Made by a program: the position numbers and the translations under genes
Shown here: positions 1 through 5,188 of the stretch, in pieces
Position numbering within the stretch: the first letter of the stretch is position 1
Layout of the letters: each line of letters begins with the position of its first letter
Source: Syntrophobacter sp. SbD2
GTDB taxonomy: Bacteria; Desulfobacterota; Syntrophobacteria; Syntrophobacterales; Syntrophobacteraceae
NCBI GenBank assembly: GCA_900290385.1
Contig: OMSV01000198.1
Span: 1 to 6,768, forward strand
Length of the DNA stretch: 6,768 nt
Direction: 5' to 3'
The notes under the pieces: generated by a model
Databases searched by the model: none
What the model was told of the DNA's origin: nothing
Seen by the model: only the letters and a program-made list of their open reading frames with translations

Positions 1-252
1 TGGTTCTATACGCGGAACGCATCCTACGTTGTCCGCGAATATGCGACCCATGCGATCAGCGATTACATCCGGGAGCGGCTTGACCTTAAGCTCGGTCTGG
101 ACAGCCACATCGAAGTCTACCAGATTCTTGACGCTGTGCTGGGCATTTCCAAGACCAGGGAGGAAGGGCTCCCAATTACAAGCACGTGCGCAAGCTTATC
201 CTCGCGGTTGAAAATTCTGATAGAAGGCTTGTTTCCGATGGACGAACGATAA
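1..252 (+). CDS. Upstream (sensor-side) fragment of a DAC-domain protein, out of frame with the rest; 5' end outside window
   Basis: Frame 1 is open from the first base to a TAA at 250-252, giving 83 residues with no start codon, so the gene begins before the window. The fragment is soluble and partly helical, with the segment ISDYIRERLDL, and it reaches LGISKTREEG near residues 49-58. Past about position 170 the frame-1 sequence becomes low-quality (serine- and leucine-rich). Meanwhile frame 3 continues smoothly as APNYKHVRKLILAVEN into the DAC protein annotated at 186. I therefore infer that this is the N-terminal regulatory region of the same polypeptide, separated from its DAC domain by one missing base, and that the last roughly 25 residues of this frame are out-of-frame noise. 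Large DAC proteins with N-terminal sensor-like domains are known; I cannot name this N-terminal family with certainty. The alternative is a separate short gene overlapping the next by 67 bases. Confidence 0.55.
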   Translation, partial: WFYTRNASYVVREYATHAISDYIRERLDLKLGLDSHIEVYQILDAVLGISKTREEGLPITSTCASLSSRLKILIEGLFPMDER

Positions 253-956
253 TTGGGGTAGCGCAGGGAAGTTTGCCCGATAGCCGCATAACCGCCGATT
301 TCAGAGGTAGATACGGATTTCTGCGGTTTTCGGGCAACCTGGTCTGCAGCTTTTCGGGCGGAAGCTTTCTTTCATCCGACCGCAAGCCCAACCTGGTGCA
401 TCTTGAAGAACTCCTTCTGGAGTCACCTATTGAAGAGTCCAAACGTGACGCTCTTTTTGAGATCGTATCGGGCATCGTAGCCAGGGCGGGCGAGCAGCGG
501 CATGGGGCCACGCTGGTAATCGATCTTAACCCCAGCCCCATTTTTATCTCGGGCCAACAGCTTGCATCTCCCGTCGATCTAACCAACGAGCCGATGCTCG
601 ATCTGGCTAAATCCCTCTCAAAGGTCGATGGGGCGCTGCATATCGGGGCAGACCTGAGCCTGCATGGATTCGCCTGCCTGCTGGACGGCAGGGCGATTGT
701 CGGCGAAAACCGCGCGCGGGGAGCACGGTTCAATTCGGCCCTCAGGTTTACTGCGGAACACGAGAACCTGATTGTAGTCGTCGTTTCTGCGGACCGGCCT
801 GTTTCGGTAATACACAGGGGAGCAGATCTTAACGCCTCACCCGAATGGAAGCCCCTTTCGCAGCCGCTCGTTCAACCGCCTACCCTGGAAGAGTGGCTGA
901 TCAGTTCTGCAGAGACGGAAATCGCCCTGGATGTGCAGAAGCCTGAATCAACCTAA
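186..956 (+). CDS. DisA_N/DAC (diadenylate cyclase-like) domain protein, probably the 3' part of a frameshifted gene
   Basis: The 256-residue product carries a DAC domain, the fold that condenses two ATP into cyclic di-AMP. From a GTG at 186, residues 1-80 form a linker domain with RKLILAVE, LVSDGRTIIG, DFRGRYGFL and LEELLLES. The DAC domain spans roughly 104-215: QRHGATLVID, the hallmark DGA at 148-150, LLDGRAIVG, RGARFNSALRF at 178-188 and the strand LIVVVVSADRPVSV. DGA matches the canonical catalytic aspartate motif. The usual arginine-histidine-arginine site reads R181-F182-N183, so activity or nucleotide preference may differ from DisA and CdaA. The GTG lacks a well-placed ribosome-binding site: the GGAGG at 159-163 is too far upstream. 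Together with the frame-1 reading upstream, this suggests 186 is not the true start. The TAA at 954-956 is followed by an A-run and an inverted repeat. The DAC assignment is firm; cyclase activity is not. Confidence 0.85.
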   Translation: MRKLILAVENSDRRLVSDGRTIIGVAQGSLPDSRITADFRGRYGFLRFSGNLVCSFSGGSFLSSDRKPNLVHLEELLLESPIEESKRDALFEIVSGIVARAGEQRHGATLVIDLNPSPIFISGQQLASPVDLTNEPMLDLAKSLSKVDGALHIGADLSLHGFACLLDGRAIVGENRARGARFNSALRFTAEHENLIVVVVSADRPVSVIHRGADLNASPEWKPLSQPLVQPPTLEEWLISSAETEIALDVQKPEST

Positions 957-960
957 AAAA

Positions 961-1052
961 GGCCTCCCGCTCCGGCCCAGTCTCGCGGGCGGGCTGTCGA
1001 GAATGAACGGTCGGTCTCAGCGCTAAGCGCCGGAATTTCGTTAAGGGAGGCC
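961..1052. repeat. Nested inverted repeat / composite stem after the DAC gene
   Basis: GGCCTCCC (961-968) is perfectly complementary to GGGAGGCC (1045-1052). Inside it, TCCGGC (971-976) pairs perfectly with GCCGGA (1029-1034). Inside that, TCTCG (981-985) pairs with CGAGA (998-1002). The three nested helices could fold into one long branched hairpin beginning just after the DAC stop codon. On the minus strand the outer stem is followed by a T-run, complementary to the A-run at 955-960; on the plus strand no T-run follows. It could be a terminator, a 3' UTR structure, a dispersed repeat element or a small RNA. The sequence alone does not decide. Confidence 0.5.
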
Positions 1053-1062
1053 GGGCAAGCTC

Positions 1063-1092
1063 ACTTCACATAATGAAGTAGGGCGAAGCCCT
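1063..1092. promoter_or_regulatory. Two abutting small palindromes upstream of a promoter (possible operator)
   Basis: ACTTCA-CATAA-TGAAGT (1063-1079) is a perfect 6-bp inverted repeat with a 5-base centre. It directly abuts AGGGC-GAA-GCCCT (1080-1092), a 5-bp repeat with a 3-base centre. They end 13 bases before the TTGACA at 1106, the usual place for an activator or repressor site. I do not recognise either as the site of a known regulator. Confidence 0.35.
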
Positions 1093-1105
1093 GCGAAGCG
1101 AGATC

Positions 1106-1134
1106 TTGACACCAAATTTACTTGACTTTCTGAT
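1106..1134 (+). promoter_or_regulatory. Candidate sigma-70-type promoter for the hemerythrin gene
   Basis: TTGACA (1106-1111) matches the -35 consensus exactly. It is followed by a 17-base spacer and TCTGAT (1129-1134), a 4-of-6 match to the -10 box. Transcription would start near 1141 and leave a leader of about 150 bases before the ATG at 1291. A second, weaker candidate is the TATAAG at 1256-1261, which has no good -35 box. Confidence 0.45.
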
Positions 1135-1191
1135 GCGCTTAACGTTTGGCTTGCCTTCTAACGCACCACGTTTAATGTCTGTGCGTTCTGT

Positions 1192-1241
1192 ATGGCTGCG
1201 CGCGCGGTCGCCGCTCGCATCATGTCAGGGCCATTTTTTTT
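1192..1241 (+). terminator. Terminator-like stem plus T8 run inside the hemerythrin leader
   Basis: ATGGC (1192-1196) pairs with GCCAT (1230-1234), enclosing a GC-rich segment that contains the small hairpin GCGG-TCG-CCGC (1204-1214). A run of eight T follows at 1234-1241. It is preceded by a perfect 7-bp hairpin, AACGCAC/GTGCGTT (1160-1166 with 1181-1187). Lying between the candidate promoter and the coding sequence, it could be an attenuator in the leader, or the end of a short transcript. The outer stem is only 5 bp, so this is tentative. Confidence 0.35.
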
Positions 1242-1280
1242 CGAGCAAGGTATTATATAAGTCTATCGTCTATCATAAGA

Positions 1281-1285
1281 GGAGG
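1281..1285 (+). promoter_or_regulatory. Ribosome-binding site of the hemerythrin gene
   Basis: GGAGG lies within AAGAGGAGGAG, five bases before the ATG at 1291. This strong site fixes the start and places a complete Tat motif at residues 8-13. Confidence 0.8.
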
Positions 1286-1290
1286 AGTCT

Positions 1291-2094
1291 ATGTACACGG
1301 GGACACTTACGTCACGACGGCGTTTTTTGTGTATCACCGGCAGTCTCGCTGCGGGAATCGCTCTGCCGGCAATTCCGCCCGCTGTTTTAGCTGCCGGGAA
1401 AAACGAGGGCAAAGAAAAAGAATCCGGGGTGAACCCAGTGGAAGATCTCATGCGCGAGCACGGAGTCTTGCGCCGCGTGCTGCTGATCTATGAGGAGTTG
1501 ATAAGCCGCATGAGTAGGGCAAAGGTGCTGCCGTCCGAAGTTATTGGGGATTCAGCCCGTATTATCCGCCGCTTCGTCGAGGACTACCATGAAAAGCTCG
1601 AAGAAGATGAGATTTTTCCGCGTTTTGAAAAGGCCGGAAAGCTTAACGATCTTGTTAAGGTGCTCTTCGTGCAGCACCAGGCGGGACGACGCCTGACCGA
1701 TTACATTTTGAAATTATCAAAACCTGAGGCGCCTAAAGCTGCCGAAGCAAACAAAGAGACGGATGCGACCATGCAACAGCTCTATGGTGGGACTCCTCTG
1801 CTTTGGAAAGGGAAAGGAAAAAGCTCGGGTTTTTCAAAGCAGGATCTGTCTTCGGCCATGCAAGAGTTCATTCAAATGTACCGGCCCCATGCAGCCCGCG
1901 AAGATACAGTGCTTTTCCCTGCTTTTCGCTCGATAGTGTCGCCCAGGGAGTTTGATGAGCTGGGCGAAAGATTCGAAGACAGGGAAAAGGAGCTTTTCGG
2001 AAAAGAAGGATTTGCAAAAATGGTGGAATCCGTGGGGGAGATAGAGAAAAAGCTCGGCATCCACGAACTGTCACAATTTACACCAAAAGTATGA
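1291..2094 (+). CDS. Tat-exported hemerythrin HHE cation-binding domain protein
   Basis: This 267-residue protein is predicted to bind a di-iron centre outside the cytoplasm. Residues 8-13 (SRRRFL) are a twin-arginine motif. A hydrophobic stretch follows (about 15-34) and a likely cleavage site near LA/AG at 34-35. Export by Tat fits folding with metal before translocation. The mature part shows the hemerythrin-like ligand pattern: H57 in MREHGVL, H100 and E104 in DYHEKLEEDE, H129 in VQHQAGRR, and H200 and E204 in RPHAAREDTVLFP. Between the third and fourth helices lies an insertion at about 143-185 containing KGKGKSSG. The C-terminus (to 267) is a charged helical tail. The family is linked to oxygen, nitric oxide or iron sensing and protection; which applies here is unknown. 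The gene has its own candidate promoter, a long leader and a strong ribosome-binding site, and appears monocistronic. Confidence 0.9.
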   Translation: MYTGTLTSRRRFLCITGSLAAGIALPAIPPAVLAAGKNEGKEKESGVNPVEDLMREHGVLRRVLLIYEELISRMSRAKVLPSEVIGDSARIIRRFVEDYHEKLEEDEIFPRFEKAGKLNDLVKVLFVQHQAGRRLTDYILKLSKPEAPKAAEANKETDATMQQLYGGTPLLWKGKGKSSGFSKQDLSSAMQEFIQMYRPHAAREDTVLFPAFRSIVSPREFDELGERFEDREKELFGKEGFAKMVESVGEIEKKLGIHELSQFTPKV

Positions 2095-2585
2095 GTCTCG
2101 TAATCATCGCGTAAACTCCGGCGCGCAGCGGTGTGCGTGGACAGCTTACGTCCGGCTGCCCAATTGCCCGCCGAGCCGGCATAATAATCAACAGTCACGC
2201 GAGGCCCGTCATCAGAGAAAATGTAGTTGCCGAGCCTTGCGCGCTCCCGTGCGATGGAAGTCTCGCGGACCTTTCGAGCGGACCCGTTTGGACATTATTG
2301 TTCCGCAGGCTGGTGCGCTAATACAAAGGCTTGCTCGGTCTTACTGGTCACTCTGTCCACCATGCCGCTGATCCATGCCTTTATTTCTACGGCTTCCTCC
2401 AGTAGACATCAATACGTCCGGGTATTACTTTGACTGCGACAGGTACTCTGCAAATGATGCCGGAGGGCGGAATATTAGACCGTCCCTGCGGTGTGTTTTT
2501 CATTTTGAGGATTTGAGTGAGAACACACGACTGCCGCCGGAGTTTCCAGTCGAGCAGTTGCGTGTAAAAGGGATATGGAGGAACG
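2095..2585. other. Gene-free stretch of 491 bp, no feature recognised
   Basis: Several ORFs of 60-108 codons cross this region on both strands, but none has a ribosome-binding site together with a recognisable product. Their reading frames begin and end inside one another or overlap the hemerythrin gene. One minus-strand frame (about 2110-2300) reads plausibly as protein-like over some 60 residues, but it is interrupted upstream by a stop and continues antisense into the hemerythrin gene. The region could be a decayed gene. I see only a weak 6-bp hairpin with one G-T pair (2122-2137) after the hemerythrin stop, no T-run, and no clear promoter for the next ORF. Confidence 0.5.
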
Positions 2586-2825
2586 ATGAAAACGGGTCTA
2601 CTCAATGACGACACTTTCAGGGACAAGATCAGGGAAATACTTCTCAGCGGTCCCCCTTTGAGCCCGGGGGGCGATTTTAAAAGCAGGGTTTTTGCCGAGG
2701 TGCAGGATTATTCGCGGGAGCTTCAGGAGGCCGAGCATGTCTCGGATTTTTTCTTCAGATTGTGCGAACTGATCGTCGATTGCCAATCCCTGGGCATACC
2801 TAATTGTGGCCGGCTTGCTCTTTGA
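2586..2825 (+). CDS. Hypothetical small protein (79 aa), possibly the first half of a split gene
   Basis: I do not recognise this protein. The start is well supported: GGAGG at 2577-2581 lies four bases before the ATG. The product is charged and probably helical, with a FRDKIREILL helix near residues 11-20, a turn-rich GPPLSPGGDF segment at 22-31, a long helix (about 32-52), and a hydrophobic, cysteine-containing C-terminal part (VSDFFFRLCELIVDC, about 53-67). It has no signal peptide, and its codon usage resembles neighbouring genes. The end overlaps the ORF beginning at 2806 by 20 bases in another frame. That downstream frame reads equally like coding DNA and has no ribosome-binding site of its own. 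The two may be translationally coupled small genes, or one gene of about 149 codons broken by a one-base insertion around 2773-2823. The function is unknown. Confidence 0.55.
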   Translation: MKTGLLNDDTFRDKIREILLSGPPLSPGGDFKSRVFAEVQDYSRELQEAEHVSDFFFRLCELIVDCQSLGIPNCGRLAL

Positions 2826-3033
2826 ATCCGAAAACTCAAGCGGCCCATTGGATGAGGAAGTTCGACAACTGATCGGAATGGACCCCGTAAGTTACGAATC
2901 GGCCAAACAATACTTTAAAGACAAGCAGTGTATCGCTTCGGTGTTAAACAGAGAAAAGACCGGCCCAAAAAGCAGTATGATGGCAGGAAAAAGAAGCCTC
3001 TCAGGTGTTGAACAAGTCGATTCGGGTTTGTGA
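2806..3033 (+). CDS. Hypothetical small protein (75 aa), overlapping the previous ORF
   Basis: I do not recognise this protein. The frame is open from just after a TGA at 2770-2772 to the TGA at 3031-3033. The only usable start is a GTG at 2806 without a ribosome-binding site, so it is either translated by coupling to the upstream ORF or is that ORF's continuation after a frameshift. The product is hydrophilic, with an acidic segment (SENSSGPLDEEVRQLIG, about residues 8-24), a helix around MDPVSYESAKQYFKDK (25-40) and a basic tail with KTGPKSSMMAGKR. The VRQLIGMDPVSYESAK stretch is faintly like short segments in phage head-maturation proteins (LGISPEEY-type), but it is too short to carry an assignment. 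There are no membrane segments. Confidence 0.4.
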   Translation: MAGLLFESENSSGPLDEEVRQLIGMDPVSYESAKQYFKDKQCIASVLNREKTGPKSSMMAGKRSLSGVEQVDSGL

Positions 3034-3090
3034 CCCACGCGACCAAGGGGTGGTGAGCAGGAAAGCGAAAGCGTCCAATGCCGGCCATCT

Positions 3091-3148
3091 CTCACCCCTT
3101 CTCCCCTTTAGCATACGCAGAGAATAGGGGATGGGGCGACGCTGTGAG
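3091..3148. repeat. Imperfect inverted repeat (possible REP-like element)
   Basis: CTCAC (3091-3095) pairs with GTGAG (3144-3148), and TCCCCT (3102-3107) pairs with AGGGGA (3126-3131). CCCC and GGGG runs between them allow partial further pairing with an asymmetric bulge. It could act as a terminator for the plus-strand ORFs ending at 3033, but no T-run follows. Such C/G-run palindromes are often dispersed intergenic repeats; I cannot see other copies in this window. Confidence 0.35.
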
Positions 3149-3162
3149 GGTTTCGCCTCTAC

Positions 3163-3194
3163 GTCTCCGTGTCTCTAAGTCTCCTCGTCAGTCT
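3163..3194. repeat. Short tandem repeat, four 8-base units (GTCTCNNN)
   Basis: The units are GTCTCCGT, GTCTCTAA, GTCTCCTC and a degenerate GTCAGTCT. The first three share GTCTC in perfect 8-base phase. No coding or regulatory role is evident. Confidence 0.5.
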
Positions 3195-3322
3195 TTCATC
3201 ACATCACTCCCCCCATCTCGGCCTAAGCTAAGCGCGTCCGGGGCAGACACGCCCGAAGAGTGGTGCATAAAATTATGTGCAAAGTACGGTGAACGGGGTT
3301 TGCGGCGGGCCGCAGGCGGCGG

Positions 3323-3357
3323 AGACGCCGCCCCGGCTCGCGTCCGGGGCGGCGTCT
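3323..3357 (-). terminator. Strong 14-bp GC hairpin downstream of the carboxyltransferase gene
   Basis: AGACGCCGCCCCGG (3323-3336) and CCGGGGCGGCGTCT (3344-3357) are perfectly complementary over 14 bp with a 7-base loop. The hairpin begins 12 bases past the minus-strand stop codon at 3370-3372. On that strand no T-run follows, so it may work as a Rho-assisted or 3'-end-protecting hairpin rather than a classical intrinsic terminator. A competing stem is possible: GGCGGC at 3315-3320 can pair with GCCGCC inside the left arm. Confidence 0.6.
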
Positions 3358-3369
3358 GTCCATCCACGG

Positions 3370-4923
3370 TTATTGAGGAATGTTGCCGTGTTTTTTGGGC
3401 GGAAGCGACGTGCGCTTGTTGCTGATGACCCTGAATGCCTCGATCAGGCGTGCCCTGCTCTCGGAAGGCATTATCACGCCGTCGATATAGCCGCGGGAGG
3501 CCGCAATATAGGGATTATACAGCGCCCTGCTGTAGTTGTCGATAACCTCCTGGCGTTTGGCCACCGGGTCGGCGGCTTCCTGGATCTCGCGGCGGAAAAT
3601 GACGTTTGCCGCGCCTTGGGCGCCCATGACGGCGATCTCGGCCGTGGGCCACGCAAATGAGAAGTCGGCCCGAAGGTCGCTTGAGCACATTGCCAGATAT
3701 GATCCGCCGTAATCCTTGCGGGTGGTAAGAGTAATTTTGGGAACGGTGGATTCCGAGTAGCACCAGAGCAGCTTTGCGCCATGGCGAATGATGCCGCCCC
3801 ATTCCTGCTGCTTGCCGGGCAGGTAGCCGGGAACATCGGCGATGGTCAGCATCGGGATATTGAAGCAGTCGCATGTGCGGATGAAACGGGTCGCCTTGTC
3901 CGATGAGTCGATGTCGAGACATCCGGCCAGCACCTTGGGCTGGTTGGCGATTATGCCGATAGTCTTTCCGCCCAGGCGAGCATAGCCGACGAGCATATTC
4001 TGGGCGAAATACTGATGCACCTCCAGGAACTCCCCGTTGTCAACGATTGAGCTGATCACGTCCTTCATATCGTATGCGCCCATTGTAGCTTCAGGGATGA
4101 TGGTGTCGAGTTCAGGGCACAGACGATTGGGATCGTCTCCGGTATCGAGGTAGGGGGGGTCCTCCATGTTGTTGTCAGGGAAATAGGAGAGCAACTGCTT
4201 GATCCGGTCGATACAATCAGCGTCGCTTTCGGCAGCGAACTGGGCCACGCCGCTTTTCGAGTTGTGAGTCATGGTCCCGCCAAGCTCTTCCTGGGTGATT
4301 ATTTCTCCCAAAACCGATTTGATGACGTCGGGACCGGTAATGAACATCAGCCCGGTCCCCTTGACCATGTAAACGAAGTCGGTCATCGCGGGTGAATAGA
4401 CCGCGCCCCCGGCGCATGGACCCATGATGGCCGAAATTTGGGGAATGACACCCGAGGAGATTGCATTGCGGTAGAATATCTGGCCGTAGCCGGAGAGCGA
4501 ATCGACGCCTTCCTGGATACGTGCGCCGCCCGAATCGCAGAAGCCAACGTTTGGCTTGCCGGCGCGAAGCGAGAGGTCCATTACCTTGCAGATCTTTTTA
4601 GCGTGCATTTCGCCGAGGCTGCCCGCGCGGGAAGTGAAATCCTGCGCAAACGCGAAAACCTCGCGTCCGTTTACATTTCCAAAACCGGTTATGACTCCGT
4701 CCGCAGGAACATCAATTTTATCGATCCCGAAAAGAGTTCCCCGGTGTTTCACAAACATGTCAAGTTCACGGAAGCTCCCGGGATCAAAGAAATAATTTAA
4801 ACGATCACGTGCGGTCATCTTTCCGCGTTCAAGCTGCTGGGTCACAGCTTTGGAGCCGCCCATTTCCCTGATTTTGGCTTCTTTCTCACGAAGTTCTTTG
4901 AGTTTGTCCGCGACTATTCCCAT
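3370..4923 (-). CDS. Acyl-CoA carboxylase carboxyltransferase (beta) subunit, MmdA/PccB family
   Basis: The 517-residue length is typical of propionyl-CoA carboxylase beta, methylmalonyl-CoA decarboxylase alpha and the transcarboxylase 12S subunit, which move a carboxyl group between biotin and an acyl-CoA in the cytoplasm. Both crotonase-like halves are complete. The N-half carries SGGARIQEG (131-139), LSGYGQIF (143-150) and GPCAGGAVYSPAMTDF (168-183), then ITGPDVIKSVLGE (195-207). The C-half carries DVPGYLPG (363-370), GGIIRHGAKLL (376-386), YGGSYLAM (405-412) and AWPTAEIAVMGAQGAANV (425-442). The end, KKHGNIPQ, is a family signature. The ATG at 4923 has CTCCTCC (GGAGGAG on its strand, 4932-4938) eight bases upstream. 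No biotin carboxylase, biotin carrier or membrane decarboxylase gene adjoins it, so the complex and substrate cannot be fixed; propionyl-/methylmalonyl-CoA is likeliest. Leu410 sits where PccB enzymes usually have Asp. Confidence 0.93.
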   Translation of the reverse strand: MGIVADKLKELREKEAKIREMGGSKAVTQQLERGKMTARDRLNYFFDPGSFRELDMFVKHRGTLFGIDKIDVPADGVITGFGNVNGREVFAFAQDFTSRAGSLGEMHAKKICKVMDLSLRAGKPNVGFCDSGGARIQEGVDSLSGYGQIFYRNAISSGVIPQISAIMGPCAGGAVYSPAMTDFVYMVKGTGLMFITGPDVIKSVLGEIITQEELGGTMTHNSKSGVAQFAAESDADCIDRIKQLLSYFPDNNMEDPPYLDTGDDPNRLCPELDTIIPEATMGAYDMKDVISSIVDNGEFLEVHQYFAQNMLVGYARLGGKTIGIIANQPKVLAGCLDIDSSDKATRFIRTCDCFNIPMLTIADVPGYLPGKQQEWGGIIRHGAKLLWCYSESTVPKITLTTRKDYGGSYLAMCSSDLRADFSFAWPTAEIAVMGAQGAANVIFRREIQEAADPVAKRQEVIDNYSRALYNPYIAASRGYIDGVIMPSESRARLIEAFRVISNKRTSLPPKKHGNIPQ

Positions 4924-4994
4924 ATCAGCTACTCCTCCATGTCAACTTTGAAATAGAACGCAAGATTCGCCGCCACCCTATAAACAGTCTGACC

Positions 4995-5022
4995 ATTCTA
5001 GCCTCATGCGAGGTTATGTCAA
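4995..5022 (-). promoter_or_regulatory. Sigma-70-type promoter of the carboxyltransferase gene
   Basis: On the minus strand TTGACA (5017-5022) is followed by a 16-base spacer and TAGAAT (4995-5000), giving a perfect -35 and a 5-of-6 -10. Transcription would start near 4988, leaving a leader of about 65 bases. The spacer contains CCTC-ATGC-GAGG (5002-5013), a 4-bp inverted repeat placed where a repressor could block polymerase. Confidence 0.65.
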
Positions 5023-5188
5023 GGTCTTTCCCGCCAGATCGTCCAAATATTCACATATAGGCTCGCACTAATCGCCCAGTACACACCCTAAAATCCGCAC
5101 TCGATGCTCGAAGCCGCACCCTGAAACCGGTTCGCCATATTTTTCGCTTCCTAAAGCAATTTTGAATTTTTTAGCAATGTTTTTTCCA

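Larger units (their letters stand above)
957..1290. other. Intergenic region between DAC gene and hemerythrin gene; structured, no gene
   Basis: I see no supportable coding sequence in these 334 bases. An ORF can be opened at 1106, but it has no ribosome-binding site, resembles no protein I know, and overlaps the start of the hemerythrin gene. The stretch instead holds a nested inverted repeat (961-1052), two adjacent small palindromes (1063-1092), a sigma-70-like promoter (1106-1134), a 7-bp hairpin (1160-1187), a terminator-like stem with a T8 run (1192-1241), an AT-rich TATTATATAAG patch at 1251-1261, and the ribosome-binding site of the next gene. Confidence 0.7.
3034..3369. other. Intergenic region between orphan ORF and carboxyltransferase; repeats only
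   Basis: These 336 bases lie between converging genes and hold no supportable ORF; the frames open here lack ribosome-binding sites and are low-complexity. Contents are an imperfect inverted repeat (3091-3148), four tandem 8-base units starting GTC (3163-3194) in a pyrimidine-rich tract, a short CATAA-AA-TTATG palindrome (3266-3277), and a strong GC hairpin (3323-3357) near the end of the minus-strand gene. Confidence 0.6.

Noticed and set aside
957..1060. Cyclic di-AMP (ydaO-type) riboswitch near the DAC gene
   Set aside because: I could not find the conserved ydaO core sequence, and the structure lies after the DAC gene rather than before a gene known to be controlled by that class.
1136..1170. 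TTAACG and CTAACGC boxes suggesting an integron attC site
   Set aside because: The arms do not pair in the attC arrangement, and no integrase or cassette structure is visible.
1106..1390. Plus-strand ORF of 94 codons overlapping the hemerythrin start
   Set aside because: It has no ribosome-binding site, starts inside the candidate promoter, and runs through the strong ribosome-binding site and Tat signal of the real gene in another frame.
1872..2198. Minus-strand ORF of 108 codons antisense to the hemerythrin gene
   Set aside because: Most of it is the antisense of a well-supported gene, and the serine-rich product is typical of a shadow frame.
2387..2626. Minus-strand ORF of 79 codons in the gene-free region
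   Set aside because: It overlaps the well-started ORF at 2586 and has no recognisable domain.
4438..4800. Plus-strand ORF of 120 codons opposite the carboxyltransferase gene
   Set aside because: It lies wholly antisense to conserved catalytic motifs of the carboxyltransferase and has no ribosome-binding site or domain; it is a codon-bias shadow.
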